From Pelomonas sp. CA6 (lineage in GTDB: Bacteria; Pseudomonadota; Gammaproteobacteria; Burkholderiales; Burkholderiaceae_C), in contig NZ_JAKZFD010000002.1 in NCBI RefSeq assembly GCF_022549225.1, positions 432,817-496,816 of the forward strand: 64,000 nt of DNA, read 5' to 3'. The translations under genes and the position numbers were made by a program. Position 1 is the stretch's first letter. Each line of letters begins with the position of its first letter. The notes under the pieces are model-generated. The model had not been told where the DNA came from, made no database searches, and saw only the letters and a program-made list of their open reading frames with translations. Below are positions 24,904 through 34,087 of this stretch, piece after piece.

Positions 24904-27000
24904 TCACCAGATGCGGCAGCGCTGCGCATCCGGCTTGACCATCTTCTGCCCCGGTTTGCAGGCGAAGGCTTGCTGGAACTCGGGCATGTTCACCGCGACG
25001 CCGTTGATGCGGTAGCGGCCCGGCGAATGCGGGTCGGTGCGCGCGCTGACGCGCAGCGCCTCGGGCCGCGCGTGGCTGCAGTCCCATTGCGCGAAACCGA
25101 CGAAGAAGCGCTGCGCCGGCGTCAGCCCGTCGCGCTCGGCCGGAGCCCTGCCCTGGGCGCTCAGCTCGGCCACCTGGGTCTGCCAGGCCGCCCAGGCCAG
25201 CACCAGGCCGCCCAGGTCGGCCAGGTCCTCGCCCAGCGTCAGCTTGCTGTTGATCTTGAGGTCGTCGACCACGGTGTAGCGCGCGTACTGGTCGGCGACG
25301 CAGGCGGCGCGCTTCTCGAAGGCCTTGTTGTCCTTGGCGGTCCACCAGTCGCGCAGGTTGCCCTTGGCGTCGAACTGGCGGCCCTCGTCGTCGAAGCCAT
25401 GGATCAACTCGTGGCCGATGGTGCCGCCGGTGTTGCCGTAGTTGGGGCCGTCGTCCGTCTTCGGGTCGAACAGCGGCGGCTGCAGCACGCCGGCGGGGAA
25501 GTTGATGTCGTTCATCTGCGCGTCGTAGTAGGCATTGACGGTCTGCGGCGTCATGCCCCACTCGCCGCGCTCCAGCGGCTTGCCGATCTTGGCGAGCTGG
25601 CGGCGCGCCTCGAACTCGTGGCCGCGCTCGACGTTGCCGGCATGGTCGTCGGCCGCGAGCCGGTAGGCGCCGTAGTCGCGCCAGCGCTCGGGGTAGCCGA
25701 CCTTGTTGACGATGGCGTGCAGTTTCTCCTGCGCGCGCTTCTTGGTGTCCGGCCCCATCCAGTCCAGCGCGGCGATGCGCTGCGCCATCGCCTGCTCGAT
25801 CTGCTGCGTCATGCGCAGTGTCTGCTCCTTCAGCTCGGGGCTGAAGTTGCGTTCGACGAACTCGCGCCCCAGGTCCTCGCCCAGCTGCTGGTCCACGCCC
25901 TCGACGCAGCGCTTCCAGCGTGCCTTGAGCTGCGGGATGCCGTGCAGGGTCTGGCCGAAGAAGTCGAAATGCAGCTGGACCATCGCGCGGTCCAGCGCCG
26001 GCGCCTGGCTGCTGACCAGCTGCCAGCGCAGGCTGCTGCGGATCTGCGCCAGGGTCAGGTCTTGCCACTGGCGGGCGAGCGCGCGGAAGAAGGCGGGTTC
26101 GGTGACGTTGTAGCGCTGCGGCGCCTCCAGCCCCAGCGCGCGCTGGTAGGCGCCCCAGTCGAAGCCCGGGGTGAGCGCCTGCAGGCCGCGCGCGTCCATC
26201 GGGTGGAAGCTCTTGTACGGGTCGCGCTGCTCCACCGGGCTCATCGACGCGCGCGCCAGGCGCGTCTCCTGCGCCAGCACCTCGCGCGCCTGGCGCCGCG
26301 CCGCGGCGGGCTCGTCGCCCAGACGCTCGAAGTTGCGCGCAACGTGGTCGAGGAACTGCGCGCGCATCTGGCGCGCCTTGGGCGTCTGGTCCAGGTAGTA
26401 GGAGCGGTCGGGCAGGCTCAGCCCGCCGGCATAGGCGAAGGCGATGACGCGGCTGGAGTCGGCCAGGTCCTGCCCGGCGCCGAAGCGGAAGAAGAAGCGC
26501 GCGTTGTTGTGCGCCAGGTGCAGCGCGGCGAGCAGTTCGGGCAGCTGGTCCTTGCGGCTCAGCGCGTCGATGCGCGCGAGCCAGGGCTTCAGCGGCGCCA
26601 GGCCGCGGCGCTCCACCGCGTCCTCGTCCATGCAGGCGGCGAAGTAGTCGCCGATGCGCGCCTGGCTGGGCGTGCGCTCGGCGCCACCGGCGGCCAGCTT
26701 TTCCAGGATGCCCCACAGGTAGCGGCGGTTCTCATCGGCCAGCTTGGCGTACACCGACCAGCGCGACTGGTCCGCCGGGATGGGGTTGCGCTGCATCCAG
26801 CCGCCGCAGGCGAACTGGTAGAGGTCCTCGCAGGGATCGGCGTTGCGGTCCATCGCCTCGGTATCCAGGCTGGGCGTGTAGGGCAGGCGCTCCAGCGGCC
26901 GCTGGGGCTCGGCGTCGGCGCGCGCGGCGGTGGCGGCGCCCAGGGTCAGCAACGCGGCCAGGGCCAGCGCGGCCGGACGGTGCGATTCGGTGAAGTTCAT
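24904..27000 (-). CDS. M13-family (PepO/neprilysin-like) zinc metallopeptidase
   Basis: A 698-residue secreted protein with an N-terminal signal peptide (LALAALLTLGAATAARA). It begins its mature part with MDRNADPCEDLYQFACGGW, the M13_N hallmark. The catalytic part has VNAYYDAQMNDINFPAG, the zinc motif HELIHGFDDEG near residues 528-538, the third-ligand motif GEDLADLGG, and the usual C-terminal CRIW. All key residues are present and the length is standard. These enzymes cut oligopeptides in the periplasm or outside the cell. It is a single gene with no obvious operon partner; the PAP2 gene upstream is 25 nt away on the same strand, so they may be co-transcribed. Confidence 0.94.
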   Translation of the reverse strand: MNFTESHRPAALALAALLTLGAATAARADAEPQRPLERLPYTPSLDTEAMDRNADPCEDLYQFACGGWMQRNPIPADQSRWSVYAKLADENRRYLWGILEKLAAGGAERTPSQARIGDYFAACMDEDAVERRGLAPLKPWLARIDALSRKDQLPELLAALHLAHNNARFFFRFGAGQDLADSSRVIAFAYAGGLSLPDRSYYLDQTPKARQMRAQFLDHVARNFERLGDEPAAARRQAREVLAQETRLARASMSPVEQRDPYKSFHPMDARGLQALTPGFDWGAYQRALGLEAPQRYNVTEPAFFRALARQWQDLTLAQIRSSLRWQLVSSQAPALDRAMVQLHFDFFGQTLHGIPQLKARWKRCVEGVDQQLGEDLGREFVERNFSPELKEQTLRMTQQIEQAMAQRIAALDWMGPDTKKRAQEKLHAIVNKVGYPERWRDYGAYRLAADDHAGNVERGHEFEARRQLAKIGKPLERGEWGMTPQTVNAYYDAQMNDINFPAGVLQPPLFDPKTDDGPNYGNTGGTIGHELIHGFDDEGRQFDAKGNLRDWWTAKDNKAFEKRAACVADQYARYTVVDDLKINSKLTLGEDLADLGGLVLAWAAWQTQVAELSAQGRAPAERDGLTPAQRFFVGFAQWDCSHARPEALRVSARTDPHSPGRYRINGVAVNMPEFQQAFACKPGQKMVKPDAQRCRIW

Positions 27001-27025
27001 CCCTGTCTCCTTGGTGGTTCGTCGA

Positions 27026-27613
27026 TCAGCGCGCCGCGGCCCGCGGCGCCAGCAGGCGGCGCGCGAGCCAGGCGCAGGCCCCGCCCAGCGCGGCGCCCGC
27101 GACCACGTCGGCGGGGAAGTGCACGCCCAGGCTCAGGCGCGACACGGCTGCCAGTGTCGCCCAGACCAGCAGCAGCGGCCGCCAGGCGGGGGGCGCCCAG
27201 CCCCACAGCCAGCCGGCCAGCAGGGCCGCGCTGGCGGCGTGGCCGCTGGGGAAGCTGTATGGAGATTCGGGCGGCTCCAGCAGGTGCAGCGCGTCGGGCG
27301 GCAGCATCATGGAGGGCCGCGGCAGTGCGATGCCGGCCTTGAGCAGGCCCACGGCCAGCGCGGCGAGCACGAAGCCCAGCAGCAGCTGGCGCGCCGCCAG
27401 GGTCAGGTCTTGCGCGACGGGGCCGGCGACGCGGCGCCGCGCCACCAGCGCGCCGGCCGCGAGCAGTGCCAGCAGCAGCGGGATCAGCCGGTAGTCGGCC
27501 GACCCGGAGACGGCGCGCATCAGGCCGTCCCACAGCGGATGGCGGATCCCGTTGACCGCCTGGAAGAGCCAGGCGTTCAGCCCCAGCCCGTCATAGAACA
27601 CATTCTTCAGCAT
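27026..27613 (-). CDS. PAP2-family membrane phosphatase
   Basis: A 195-residue integral membrane protein starting MLKNVFYDGLGLNAWLF. The three PAP2 phosphatase motifs are visible: KAGIALPRP (KxxxxxxRP), PYSFPSGHA (PSGH) and SRLSLGVHFPADVVAG (SRxxxxxHxxxD). Proteins of this size act on lipid pyrophosphates such as undecaprenyl pyrophosphate or on phosphatidic-acid-type lipids. A strong hairpin separates it from the GH35 gene upstream, so it probably does not belong to the GalNAc operon. Confidence 0.92.
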   Translation of the reverse strand: MLKNVFYDGLGLNAWLFQAVNGIRHPLWDGLMRAVSGSADYRLIPLLLALLAAGALVARRRVAGPVAQDLTLAARQLLLGFVLAALAVGLLKAGIALPRPSMMLPPDALHLLEPPESPYSFPSGHAASAALLAGWLWGWAPPAWRPLLLVWATLAAVSRLSLGVHFPADVVAGAALGGACAWLARRLLAPRAAAR

Positions 27614-27655
27614 GGAGCGCGCATTCTCGCGGCTCCGGGGCGTCCGGCCGCCGGG

Positions 27656-27683
27656 ACGCACCCCGCGCTTGCGCGGGGTGCGT
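27656..27683 (-). terminator. Strong hairpin after the GH35 gene
   Basis: ACGCACCCCGCG pairs perfectly with CGCGGGGTGCGT (12 bp) around a 4-nt loop, directly after the GH35 stop codon. There is no U-tract, but its position fits the end of the GalNAc minus-strand operon. Confidence 0.6.
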
Positions 27684-29633
27684 TCAGGGCCGGTCGGGGG
27701 TCTCGTAGAGCGGCTCGGCCAGGCCTTGCAGCGTGGGGGCCGCGCCCGTGGGCGGCTGGGTGCTGAAGACCAGCACCTCGTTGGCGCCGGCGCGCAGCCA
27801 GGAGGCCGGCAGGTACAGGCTCTGTTGCGGGCCGATGTTCCAGAAGCGGCCCAGGTGCTGGCCGTTGACCCAGACCTGGCCCTTGCCCCAGCCGCGCGTG
27901 TCCAGGAAGCTGTCGGCCGGCTGCGCCAGCTGCAGCGTGCCACGCCAGAAGCCCGGGCCCTGCGGCGCGGCGCGGGCCGCGGCGTCCGTCGGTCCCAGGC
28001 GCTCCAGGCCCGTCATCGGCAGCGTGTAGACCTGCCAGTCCAGCAGCTCCTGGTCGTTCAGGCGCACCGAGCGGGTGATGCCCTTGTGCTCATCCACCAG
28101 CCGGGAGCCGAAGCCGATGCGTCCCATGGCCTCGACGAGCAGGTCCAGCCGCGTGCCGGCGGGCAGGTCCAGCGCCAGCGCGTTCTGGCCCAGGCGGCGG
28201 TCCAGCGTGCCGATCACGCGGCCGTCGGCCATCACGACGGCGTGGTCGCGCAGCTCGCTGAGCACCAGCTTGCCGCGCGCCGGCGCGTCCAGCTGCTTGC
28301 GATAGAGGATGTAGCCATGGTTCTGACCAAAGGCTTCCATGGGCCGCACGCGGCGCGAGGCCTGGGGTTTGGCGAGCCTGTCCAGCACCGCAACGAGCGT
28401 GCCCACGGGCTGCAGCGCGAACGCCGGCAGCGCGCGCACCACGGGCGCCGGCGGCAGCGCGGGCAGGCGTTCGCCGGGCGACAGATGGCGCGCGATCACG
28501 GCGCGCAGCGCGTGGAACTTGGGCGAGGGTCGTCCGGCCTCGTCCAGCGCGGCGTCGTAGTCGTAGCTGGTGGTGTCGGGTTGGTAGGGCTCGCTGGCCG
28601 AATAGTTGGCGCCGGCCAGCCAGCCGAAGCTGGTGCCGCCGTGGAACATGTAGAGGTTGAAGGACACGCCCTCGCGCAGCAGCCAGTCCACCGTGTCGGC
28701 GTTGGCCTGCGCGTCGCTGCGATGGTGCCGCTCGCCCCAGTGGTCGAACCAGCCGGCCCAGTATTCGCCGACCATGGCCGGCCCTTCGGGCCGCCAGGCG
28801 CGCAGCGCGCGCAGCGAGGCCTGCGCATCGGCCAGCCCGCCGCCGAAGTTGACCACCGCGGCGACGCCCGGCAGGGTGCCGCCCTCGAACAGCGATTCGC
28901 TGCCGCCGTCGGAGGTGAACAGGGGCGCGTCGAAGCCGGCGCCGCGCATCTGCGCCAGCATGGCCTGCATGTAGTCGCGGTCCTGGCCGAAGGAGCCGTA
29001 TTCGTTCTCCACCTGCAGCATCAGGATGGGGCCGCCGCGGCTGCTCTGCAGGTCGCCGATCTCGTCGCCCAGGCGCTGCAGGAAGCGCGCGCTGGCGGCC
29101 ATGAAGCGCGGGTCCAGCGAACGCACGCGCAGCCCGGGGGTGCGCAGCAGCCAGGCCGGGAAGCCGCCGAAGTCGACCTCGGCGCAGACATAGGGGCCGG
29201 GGCGCAGGATGACCTGCAGCCCCTCTTCCTGGGCGGTGCGGATGAAGGCGCGCAGGTCCCGGTTGCCGCTGAAGTCCCACTGGCCCGGCTCGGGCTCGTG
29301 CTGAGACCAGAAGGCGTAGGTCGTCACCGTGTTGAGCCCCATCGCGCGCGCCATGCGCAGGCGCTCGCGCCAGGCGGCGCGCGGGATGCGCGGGTAGTGC
29401 ATCTCGCCCGAGCGGATCACGAAGGGGCGGCCGTCGAGCAGGAAGCGCCCGCCCTGGATGGCGAAGCGCGCGGTCGCGGTGCTGGCGGTCGCTGCGCTGG
29501 GGGCCTCGGCGGCGCGCGCTGGCTGCGGCAGCCATTGGGCGGCCAGGCCCAGCGCCATGAGCAGCGCGGCGGCGGCGGCGCCCCGGCCCGGGCGGGTGGA
29601 GCGTGAGGTGGGGAGGCGGTGTCGTGGCGGCAT
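27684..29633 (-). CDS. GH35 beta-galactosidase, secreted
   Basis: A 649-residue protein with an N-terminal signal peptide (AAAAALLMALGLAAQWLPQP, cleavage after ARA). The GH35 core begins FLLDGRPFVIRSGEMHYPRI and continues YAFWSQHEPEPGQWDF and LRPGPYVCAEVDFGGFPAWL. The acid/base Glu is in VENEYGSFG near residue 210 and the nucleophile Glu in VGEYWAGWFDHWG near residue 290. The C-terminal third holds jelly-roll domains (GWGKGQVWVNGQHLGRFWN). It is last in the minus-strand GalNAc operon after GH31, a TonB receptor and GH109, so it likely removes beta-galactose from galactose-GalNAc glycans (mucin-core-like), probably in the periplasm. Confidence 0.92.
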   Translation of the reverse strand: MPPRHRLPTSRSTRPGRGAAAAALLMALGLAAQWLPQPARAAEAPSAATASTATARFAIQGGRFLLDGRPFVIRSGEMHYPRIPRAAWRERLRMARAMGLNTVTTYAFWSQHEPEPGQWDFSGNRDLRAFIRTAQEEGLQVILRPGPYVCAEVDFGGFPAWLLRTPGLRVRSLDPRFMAASARFLQRLGDEIGDLQSSRGGPILMLQVENEYGSFGQDRDYMQAMLAQMRGAGFDAPLFTSDGGSESLFEGGTLPGVAAVVNFGGGLADAQASLRALRAWRPEGPAMVGEYWAGWFDHWGERHHRSDAQANADTVDWLLREGVSFNLYMFHGGTSFGWLAGANYSASEPYQPDTTSYDYDAALDEAGRPSPKFHALRAVIARHLSPGERLPALPPAPVVRALPAFALQPVGTLVAVLDRLAKPQASRRVRPMEAFGQNHGYILYRKQLDAPARGKLVLSELRDHAVVMADGRVIGTLDRRLGQNALALDLPAGTRLDLLVEAMGRIGFGSRLVDEHKGITRSVRLNDQELLDWQVYTLPMTGLERLGPTDAAARAAPQGPGFWRGTLQLAQPADSFLDTRGWGKGQVWVNGQHLGRFWNIGPQQSLYLPASWLRAGANEVLVFSTQPPTGAAPTLQGLAEPLYETPDRP

Positions 29634-29683
29634 GGGTGGCGCCGGCGCGGGGCGCGCCGCGCTCGGCGCGCCTCCGCCGTGGC

Positions 29684-31069
29684 TCAGTAGCGGTCGTCGA
29701 AGGCGAAGATGGGCTTGCGCGTCTTCCACTGCCCTTCGGTGAAGTCCGGGAAGGCCAGGGTCTTGAAGCCCTCGGCGATGGACTGCTCGGACAGCGGCGT
29801 GATCGCGCTCCAGGCCACCGCGTCGTAGATGTCGATGGGCATGGGCGCGTTGGCCTTGAGCGCTTCGACGAAGGCATGAATCACGAAGTAGTCCATGCCG
29901 CCGTGGCCGGCGCCTTCCGCCGCCGCGGCGTACTTCTTCCACAGCGGGTGGTCGAAGCGGTCCTGGTAGCGCTTGAAGTCCTCCCACTGGTGCGGCGGGC
30001 TGATGCCCTCGATGTGGATGGAGCGGTTCAGGTCCATCCACAGTCCGTCGGTGCCCTGCACGCGGAAGCCCAGCGAGTAGGGGCGCGGCAGCGAGGTGTC
30101 GTGCTGCAGCACGATGGTCTCGCCGTTCTCGCAGGCCAGCGTGGTGGTGACGATGTCGCCGAGCTTGAACTTGGCCTTGGCGCTGGGATGGTCCTTGGCC
30201 TTCATCTTGTTCACCACGTAGTCGTGCAGCCCGCGCGCCTTGCTCGCGAAGCTGTTGATGTGGGTGAAGCGGTTGCCACGGTGGATGTTGACGTACATCG
30301 CGCAGGGGCCGATGCCGTGGCTGGGGTAGAGCTCGCCGTTGCGCTGCACCGAGTGCTCGGTGCGCCAGCGCGCTTCGGACCAGCCCTTGGCGCCGAACTC
30401 GACGCCGCTGCCATAGGGCTTGGCGGGATCGCCGGAGTTGAACTTCACCGCGCGCAGGTCATGCTGGTAGCCGCCCTGCAGATGGACCAGCTCGCCGAAC
30501 AGGCCGGCGCGCACCATCTGCAGCACGGCCATCACGTCGCGGCGGTAGCAGACGTTCTCCAGCAGCATGTAGGGCGTGCCGGTGCTCTGCTGCGCGCGCA
30601 GCACGTCCCAGTGATCCTGCAGCGTGACGCCGGCCACGACCTCGCAGCCCACCGGCACCTTGGCCTGCATCGCGGCGATCGCCATCGGGGCGTGCAGCTC
30701 CCAGGGCGTGGCGATGATCACGCCGTCCAGCCCCGGGTGCTCCAGCAGCTTGAGGTAGGCCATGGGGTCGCCACGGCCGGCCGCGTCGACGCCGAAGGTG
30801 GCCGGGCGCGGCTTGCCCGCCTTCTCGACCATGGCCAGCGCGCGCTGCAGCATCAGCGCCTCGATGTCGCACAACGCGGCCACCTCGACATCGTCGCGGC
30901 GCACCAGCTCGCGCAGCAGCACCTGGCCGCGCATGCCCGTGCCTATCATGGCCAGCCGCAGCCGGCTGCGCGGGGCCGCGGCGGCACGCGCGCCGCCGCT
31001 CAGTGCCGCGGCACCGAGCGCCGCGGCGGAACCATTGCGAAGAAATTCTCTGCGTTGCATGAGCGTCAT
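29684..31069 (-). CDS. GH109-like, NAD-dependent (Gfo/Idh/MocA fold) alpha-N-acetylgalactosaminidase, Tat-exported
   Basis: A 461-residue protein. The start MTLMQRREFLRNG at 31069 shares one base with the stop of the receptor gene (TGATG); a second ATG at 31060 is also possible. A twin-arginine-type signal (QRREFLRNGSAAALGAAAL) precedes the NAD-binding motif LAMIGTGMRGQVLLREL. Family motifs are ATPWELHAPMAIAA, MLLENVCYRRDVMAVL and YPSHGIGPCAMYVNIHRGNRF, the last characteristic of GH109. Such enzymes release alpha-GalNAc by an NAD-dependent elimination mechanism. The neighbours (GH31, GH35, aga catabolic genes) support GalNAc as the product. An ordinary sugar dehydrogenase is less likely given export and these motifs. 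Confidence 0.88.
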   Translation of the reverse strand: MTLMQRREFLRNGSAAALGAAALSGGARAAAAPRSRLRLAMIGTGMRGQVLLRELVRRDDVEVAALCDIEALMLQRALAMVEKAGKPRPATFGVDAAGRGDPMAYLKLLEHPGLDGVIIATPWELHAPMAIAAMQAKVPVGCEVVAGVTLQDHWDVLRAQQSTGTPYMLLENVCYRRDVMAVLQMVRAGLFGELVHLQGGYQHDLRAVKFNSGDPAKPYGSGVEFGAKGWSEARWRTEHSVQRNGELYPSHGIGPCAMYVNIHRGNRFTHINSFASKARGLHDYVVNKMKAKDHPSAKAKFKLGDIVTTTLACENGETIVLQHDTSLPRPYSLGFRVQGTDGLWMDLNRSIHIEGISPPHQWEDFKRYQDRFDHPLWKKYAAAAEGAGHGGMDYFVIHAFVEALKANAPMPIDIYDAVAWSAITPLSEQSIAEGFKTLAFPDFTEGQWKTRKPIFAFDDRY

Positions 31070-34032
31070 CAGAACTTGTAGTTGGCCGACAGGCTGTAGA
31101 TGCGACCGAACAGGTTCTGGCTGTGCGGGTAGCCTTCCCAGCCGTTCGGGTCGTAGTAGGGCTTGCGGTTGAACGCGTTCTTGACGTTGAGGCCCAGCTT
31201 CAGGCTCTTGATCGGCGTCCAGCTCAGGCCCAGGTTGACCGTGTAGTAGGAGGGCGTGCCGTTGCACAGGTTCTCGGGCAGCGAGACGCCCGCGGCCTTG
31301 CACTGGCCCGGCGCGTTGGTCGTGTCGCTGCCGTCGTATGCCCACTTGGTGGAGCCGGTGTAGTTGACGAACACGCTGGTGACGAAGTTGCCATAGCTCC
31401 AGTCGGCATTGACCGTGGCGCGCAGGCGCGGGTTGTTCCAGTAGCCCACGTAGTTGCCGCTGAAGCCGCTGCCGTCGTCGCCGTTGTAGCTGTTGCGGTT
31501 CATCACGGTGGCCGCGGCGCCGACGTTGAGGCGGCCCCATTCGCCCAGCCCGAAGCGGGCGCGGGCGTCGATGTCGAAGCCATCGACCAGGCTGCGGCCC
31601 CGGTTGCGATAGCTGTTGATCAGGCCGGCCAGGTTGCCCACGCTGTAGCCCGGCACGCCGCCGGCGCAGGCCGCCGCGTTGGCCGGGTTGGCGCACATCG
31701 CGGCCGCGGCCGCCATGTTGGCACGGTCGGTCTCGGAGATGGCCAGCCGGGTGGCGCCGGGCGCGCCCGCCAGCGAGGGGCCGTACTTGGCAACCAGCTC
31801 ATCGAAGAGTTCGTTGAAGCCCTGGCGCTGGATCTCGTCCCGGCGGTAGACGAACCAGTAGTCCATGGACACGTCCAGGTTGCGCGTGGGCTGCAACACC
31901 ACGCCCAGCGTGGCGATCTTGGCCTTCTCGGGCTTGAGGTTCTTGTTGGGCGGCGTCAGGCCGCCGATGGTCATGCTGCAGTTGGAGTTCAGCAGCTGCT
32001 TGCCGAGGTCGCGGTCGGTGGCCGAGACGGACTTCTGCAGCAGGTTGGCGATGGCGTTGGTCTCGTTGCAGCGCACGGTGTCGCGGATGCCGCCCGCCTG
32101 CGCGTAGACGCCGCCCTCGCCGGACTCGGCCAGGTTGGGCGCGCGGAAGCCTTCGGAGTAGGTGCTGCGCAGCAGCAGCTCGGGCATGGGGCGGTACTTC
32201 AGGCCCACCTTGGGCGCCACGTTGGCGGCGAAGTGGGGGTATTTGTCCACGCGCGCGGCGACGTCCATCTCCAGGGTCTTGGTCAGCGGCACGACGGCCT
32301 CGCCGAACACCGCGCCGATGGTGCGCTTGCCGTCGAACCACGAGCCGCCCTGCTGGGTGATCAGGCCGTTGGCGGCGTCCGGGTTGCCCGGGGTCACAAA
32401 GGACTCGCGCATCAGGTTCACGCCGAAGGCGCTGCGCACCTCGCCGGCGGGCAGCTTGAACAGCGTGCCCTCGACCTTGGCGTCCCAGGTGATGAGCTGG
32501 GTCCGGGACTGGATGTCGAAGGTCGGGAAGGCCTCGCGGATCAGCGCGGCGTTCTTGTCGTTGATCACGCCGAACTGGTAGGCCGGGTTGTCGGCGATGT
32601 AGCTGCGGCCGGTGACCGGGTCGGTGGTGAAGGGACCGAAGGCCTTCTCGAAGCCCTTGGTGTTGATGTTGATGGTTTGATAGAGCACCGAGTGGCTGCC
32701 GGCGACGGACATCGCGGTCTCGAAGTCCCAGTTGCCCAGCGTGCCGCGCACGCCGGCCAGCGCGCGGTAGCTGTTGTCGGTGTTGCGCTGGCCGAAGTGG
32801 CCGGTCGCGTCCTGCAGCAGGTAGTTCAGGCCCACGGCGCCGCCCATCTTGGCTTTGAGCTCGGGGCTGGCCTTGTTGTAGACGTTGTTGGGGCCCAGGT
32901 AGGGATAGATGAAGGTGTTGAGCGTGTTGCCGGTGTTGCGCGAGTACCAGTTGATGGTGGAGCCGCTGTTGAAGGAGCGCGGGCCGTTGCGGCCGCGCAT
33001 GTCGATGTCGGTGTAGGTCAGCTCGGCGAAGCCTTCCAGCGCGTCGCTGATGTTCAGGCGGCCGTTCAGGTACAGCGTGGTGCGCTGGGAGCTGGGCACC
33101 ACGTCCAGCCCATAGGGCAGGCTGTTCCAGATGCAGCGCTGGCCCGAGGCCTCCTTCAGCGTGTTCTGGCAGCCGGGCGCGACTTCCTGCGAGCGCGCGT
33201 TGTTGGCGGCCTTGTCGAAGACGAAATAGGTGCCGGGATTCAGCACGCCCGGCTCGGAGCCGGTGCCGATGCGGAAGTTGGGAATGAAGTTCGGGTTGTT
33301 GACGTAGAAGTGCTCGGGGCGTTTGTCATAGGTGTCCGACAGCGCGACGGCATCGCGCTTGAAGAAATTCACCGAGCCATAGACATTGAAGCGGTCGCGG
33401 TCCAGATCGCCGAAGCCGTAGATCGCGGTGGCTTGGCGCTCGCCGAAGCTGCTCACGCGGTCGGAGAAGTCGGCGGTGGCGCTGAGCTCCAGGCCGCGGT
33501 AGCTCTTCTTGGTGATCACGTTGATCACGCCGGCCACCGCGTCGGAGCCGTACACGGCCGAGGCGCCATCGGTCAGCACTTCCATGCGTTCGATTGCCGC
33601 GGCGGGAATGGAGTCGATGTTGACGAACTGCTTCTGGAAGCCTTCCGGCGCGCCGTAGAAGGACAGGCGGCGGCCGTTCAGCAGCACCAGCGTGCCCTGG
33701 GCACCGAGGCCACGCAGGTTGGCCTGGGAGGCGCCGTCGGAGCCGGTGAACATGGAGCGGTAGTCCTGCTGCGCCGGGCGGGCGGCGGGCAGGTTGTCCA
33801 GCACCTGCATCAGCGTGCGCGCGCCCATGGCCTGGATTTGCTTGGCGTCGATCACCTGCACGGGCGAGGCGGTCTCGGCATTGATGCGCTTGATGCTGGA
33901 GCCAGTGATTTCCACCTTCTCCATCTTCTGCGCGCCCTTGGCGTCATCGTCCTTGGCCGGGGCCTCGGCGGCCAGCAGCGGGGTGCACAGCCCAGCGGTC
34001 ATCAGCACAGCCATCAGCTTGGTGGGTTTCAT
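31069..34032 (-). CDS. TonB-dependent receptor of the GalNAc locus
   Basis: A 987-residue outer-membrane receptor starting MKPTKLMAVLMTAGLCTPLL (signal peptide). The plug domain has EKVEITGSSIKRINAETASP, LMQVLDNLPAARP, ANLRGLGAQGTLVLLNGRRL and VEVLTDGASAVYGSDAVAGV-like text (MEVLTDGASAVYGSDAVAG). The barrel ends SLSANYKF with the terminal aromatic. It is of the RpoN-independent 'TonB receptor with VLLNGRR' class common for carbohydrates in Xanthomonas and Caulobacter. It is encoded between GH31 and GH109 and coupled to the latter, so it probably imports GalNAc-containing oligosaccharides. Confidence 0.92.
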   Translation of the reverse strand: MKPTKLMAVLMTAGLCTPLLAAEAPAKDDDAKGAQKMEKVEITGSSIKRINAETASPVQVIDAKQIQAMGARTLMQVLDNLPAARPAQQDYRSMFTGSDGASQANLRGLGAQGTLVLLNGRRLSFYGAPEGFQKQFVNIDSIPAAAIERMEVLTDGASAVYGSDAVAGVINVITKKSYRGLELSATADFSDRVSSFGERQATAIYGFGDLDRDRFNVYGSVNFFKRDAVALSDTYDKRPEHFYVNNPNFIPNFRIGTGSEPGVLNPGTYFVFDKAANNARSQEVAPGCQNTLKEASGQRCIWNSLPYGLDVVPSSQRTTLYLNGRLNISDALEGFAELTYTDIDMRGRNGPRSFNSGSTINWYSRNTGNTLNTFIYPYLGPNNVYNKASPELKAKMGGAVGLNYLLQDATGHFGQRNTDNSYRALAGVRGTLGNWDFETAMSVAGSHSVLYQTININTKGFEKAFGPFTTDPVTGRSYIADNPAYQFGVINDKNAALIREAFPTFDIQSRTQLITWDAKVEGTLFKLPAGEVRSAFGVNLMRESFVTPGNPDAANGLITQQGGSWFDGKRTIGAVFGEAVVPLTKTLEMDVAARVDKYPHFAANVAPKVGLKYRPMPELLLRSTYSEGFRAPNLAESGEGGVYAQAGGIRDTVRCNETNAIANLLQKSVSATDRDLGKQLLNSNCSMTIGGLTPPNKNLKPEKAKIATLGVVLQPTRNLDVSMDYWFVYRRDEIQRQGFNELFDELVAKYGPSLAGAPGATRLAISETDRANMAAAAAMCANPANAAACAGGVPGYSVGNLAGLINSYRNRGRSLVDGFDIDARARFGLGEWGRLNVGAAATVMNRNSYNGDDGSGFSGNYVGYWNNPRLRATVNADWSYGNFVTSVFVNYTGSTKWAYDGSDTTNAPGQCKAAGVSLPENLCNGTPSYYTVNLGLSWTPIKSLKLGLNVKNAFNRKPYYDPNGWEGYPHSQNLFGRIYSLSANYKF

Positions 34033-34056
34033 CGCGTCTCCTGGTTGAATTTCTGC

Positions 34057-34072
34057 GCCCGGCGAGCCGGGC
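34057..34072 (-). terminator. Intercistronic hairpin between GH31 and the TonB receptor
   Basis: GCCCGG and CCGGGC pair around a 4-nt loop (GCCCGGCGAGCCGGGC) in the 55-nt gap between the two genes. It has no U-tract and could tune the ratio of the two products; evidence is structural only. Confidence 0.35.
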
Positions 34073-34087
34073 AGGGGTTCGGGGGTG